Origin: Limimaricola hongkongensis DSM 17492
GTDB taxonomy: Bacteria > Pseudomonadota > Alphaproteobacteria > Rhodobacterales > Rhodobacteraceae
Direction of reading: 5' to 3'
Assembly (NCBI RefSeq): GCF_000600975.2
Contig: NZ_KK088653.1
Location: 186,501 to 250,500 of the forward strand
Length of the DNA stretch: 64,000 nucleotides
A program made the translations under genes and the position numbers. Numbering within the stretch: the first letter of the stretch is position 1; every line of letters starts with the position of its first letter. The notes beneath the pieces are model-generated. The model had not been told where the DNA came from, did not search any database, and worked only from the letters and a program-made list of their open reading frames with translations. This document shows positions 62,852 to 64,000 of this stretch, one piece after another.

Positions 62852-64000
62852 CTACTGGACGCTGCTGGACGCGCGGGCGCTGCGGCGAACGGTTCGCGGG
62901 CCATCGCGCCCGGCCTTGGCCAGCCTGCAGGCCGCTTCGTGCTGGCTGAGGAACACCTCGCCGGTCAGTTCGTCGAGGAAATGGCTGCGTTTCAGCCGGT
63001 CCATCACCGGCCCCTTCACCTCGCTCAGATGCAGGCGGATGCCCGCGTCGTGCAGCCGGGTGTTGATCGCCTCGAGCGATTCCAGCGCCGAGAGGTCGAT
63101 CTCGTTCACCGCCGGAAACATCAGCACCACGTCGGTCAGTTCCGGCTTGTCGGCGGCATAGGCCGAGAGCTGATCTTCGAGGTAGCGGGCGTTCGGGAAG
63201 TAAAGGCTCTCGTCGACGCGCAGCGACAGCACATGCGGCTGGGTCTCGACCTCGTGGCGCAGCACGTTGCGGAAATGCTCGGTGCCCGGCACCCGACCGA
63301 CCACCGCCATGTGCGGGCGCGAGGTCTTGTAGAGATGCACGAGGATCGAGGTGACGACGCCCGCCGTCACGCCGACCTCGACGCCGAAGAGAAGCGTCAG
63401 CCCGATCGTCGCCGAAACGGCGGCGAAGTCGGCGCGGCTGAAGCGCCACGCGCGTTTCAGGATCGAAAAGTCGACGAGGCTGAGGACGGCGACGATGATG
63501 GTCGCGGCCAGCGTCGCCTTCGGCAGGTAGTGGATCAGCGGCGTCAAAAACAGCGCCGCCAGTGCGAGGCCGAGAGCGGTAAAAGCTCCGGCGGCGGGGG
63601 TCTCGGCCCCGGCATCGTAGTTCACCACCGAGCGCGAGAAGCCCCCCGTCACCGGAAAGCCGCCCGAGAAGGCCGCGCCCATGTTGGCCGCGCCCAGCCC
63701 GATCAGCTCCTGGTCGGGGTCGATGCGCTGACGCTTCTTGGCCGCCAAGGTCTGCGCGACGGAGATGCTCTCGACGAAGCCGATGATCGAGATCAGCAGC
63801 GCCGGGACCAGAAGTTGAGAGACGAGGGACGGCGAGAAGGAGGGCAAAGTGAGCGGTGGCAGGCTTTGCGGCACCTCACCGACGATGGCGACGCCGCGTT
63901 CGCCGAGATCGAAGGCCCAGACGGCAAGCGTCGTCGCGATGATCGCCAGCACCGGGCCGGTCTTGGCGCCGATGTCGGCCATGCGCGGCCCGAGACCAAG
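62852..64000 (-). CDS. SulP family anion transporter with STAS domain (5' end outside window)
   Basis: The C-terminal ~380 residues of an inner-membrane sulfate/bicarbonate-type transporter. Membrane segments include LVPALLISIIGFVESISVAQ and a SulP-type PVTGGFSRSVVNYDAGAETP. The cytoplasmic STAS domain starts near VLSLRVDESLYFPNARYLED and includes VVLMFPAVNEIDLSALESLE. The frame stays open to the window edge, so the true start lies beyond 64000; an internal ATG at 63982 is not the start. The ion carried is not determinable. Confidence 0.92.
   Translation of the reverse strand, partial: LGLGPRMADIGAKTGPVLAIIATTLAVWAFDLGERGVAIVGEVPQSLPPLTLPSFSPSLVSQLLVPALLISIIGFVESISVAQTLAAKKRQRIDPDQELIGLGAANMGAAFSGGFPVTGGFSRSVVNYDAGAETPAAGAFTALGLALAALFLTPLIHYLPKATLAATIIVAVLSLVDFSILKRAWRFSRADFAAVSATIGLTLLFGVEVGVTAGVVTSILVHLYKTSRPHMAVVGRVPGTEHFRNVLRHEVETQPHVLSLRVDESLYFPNARYLEDQLSAYAADKPELTDVVLMFPAVNEIDLSALESLEAINTRLHDAGIRLHLSEVKGPVMDRLKRSHFLDELTGEVFLSQHEAACRLAKAGRDGPRTVRRSARASSSVQ

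Overview
The window is high-GC DNA from an alphaproteobacterium, almost certainly a member of the Rhodobacterales (Rhodobacteraceae/Paracoccaceae). The grounds are an RpoH-II-type heat-shock sigma factor, a short-form HisG paired with HisZ, a DUF1489 protein, a B12-dependent ribonucleotide reductase, and a recurrent intergenic element containing GCGTATTT. The genus cannot be fixed from this sequence.

Region 1 (1-39804) is ordinary chromosome, tightly packed with core genes. In order it holds: the rsmI end, a YraN-like nuclease-fold protein and gshB; comM, convergent to gshB; a cobalamin-salvage pair (alpha-ribazole phosphatase-like protein and cobU/cobP); rpoH2, coaBC, dut, a membrane-anchored HesA/MoeB/ThiF protein and an M3 peptidase; a PRC-barrel protein, a CDF metal exporter and small envelope proteins; panBC; a lipase-like protein; a dimethylglycine/sarcosine dehydrogenase-like flavoprotein; a purine operon (xdhA-xdhB-xdhC followed by a BMP-type ABC importer) read leftward; dnaE, a lipoprotein and slyX; hisS-hisZ-hisG; a DUF1489 gene; and nrdJ.

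Region 2 (39819-62498) is a 22.7-kb Tn7-like transposon inserted 10 bp past the nrdJ stop codon. Its ends carry a near-perfect 26-bp terminal inverted repeat plus internal copies of the transposase-binding repeat, and both flanks read ACGGG, a candidate 5-bp target duplication. A TniQ/TnsD-like targeting protein lies at the left end. A tnsA-tnsB-tnsC-like operon (each junction an ATGA overlap) lies at the right end and reads outward. The cargo is a four-gene defence operon of the helicase-methylase-ATPase (Hma) kind: a SNF2-like helicase with a DUF3883 domain, an ASCH protein, a DUF1156 DNA methylase and a DUF499 ATPase with an N-terminal HEPN domain. Also carried are a DUF3037/HipA-like kinase pair, a DUF2958 protein, and several decayed genes: an internally deleted UvrD-like helicase, three pieces of a QueG-like iron-sulfur protein and an IS5-family fragment.

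Region 3 (62504-64000) resumes the chromosome. It starts with a strong terminator that probably served nrdJ before the insertion, then a scrap of an IS3-family transposase, then a SulP anion transporter that runs off the window end.

The main point of interest is the transposon. It appears to use the 3' end of a ribonucleotide reductase gene as its chromosomal home, splits its targeting and core transposition genes between opposite ends, and carries an anti-phage-type operon with an intact HEPN nuclease motif and an extra ASCH gene.
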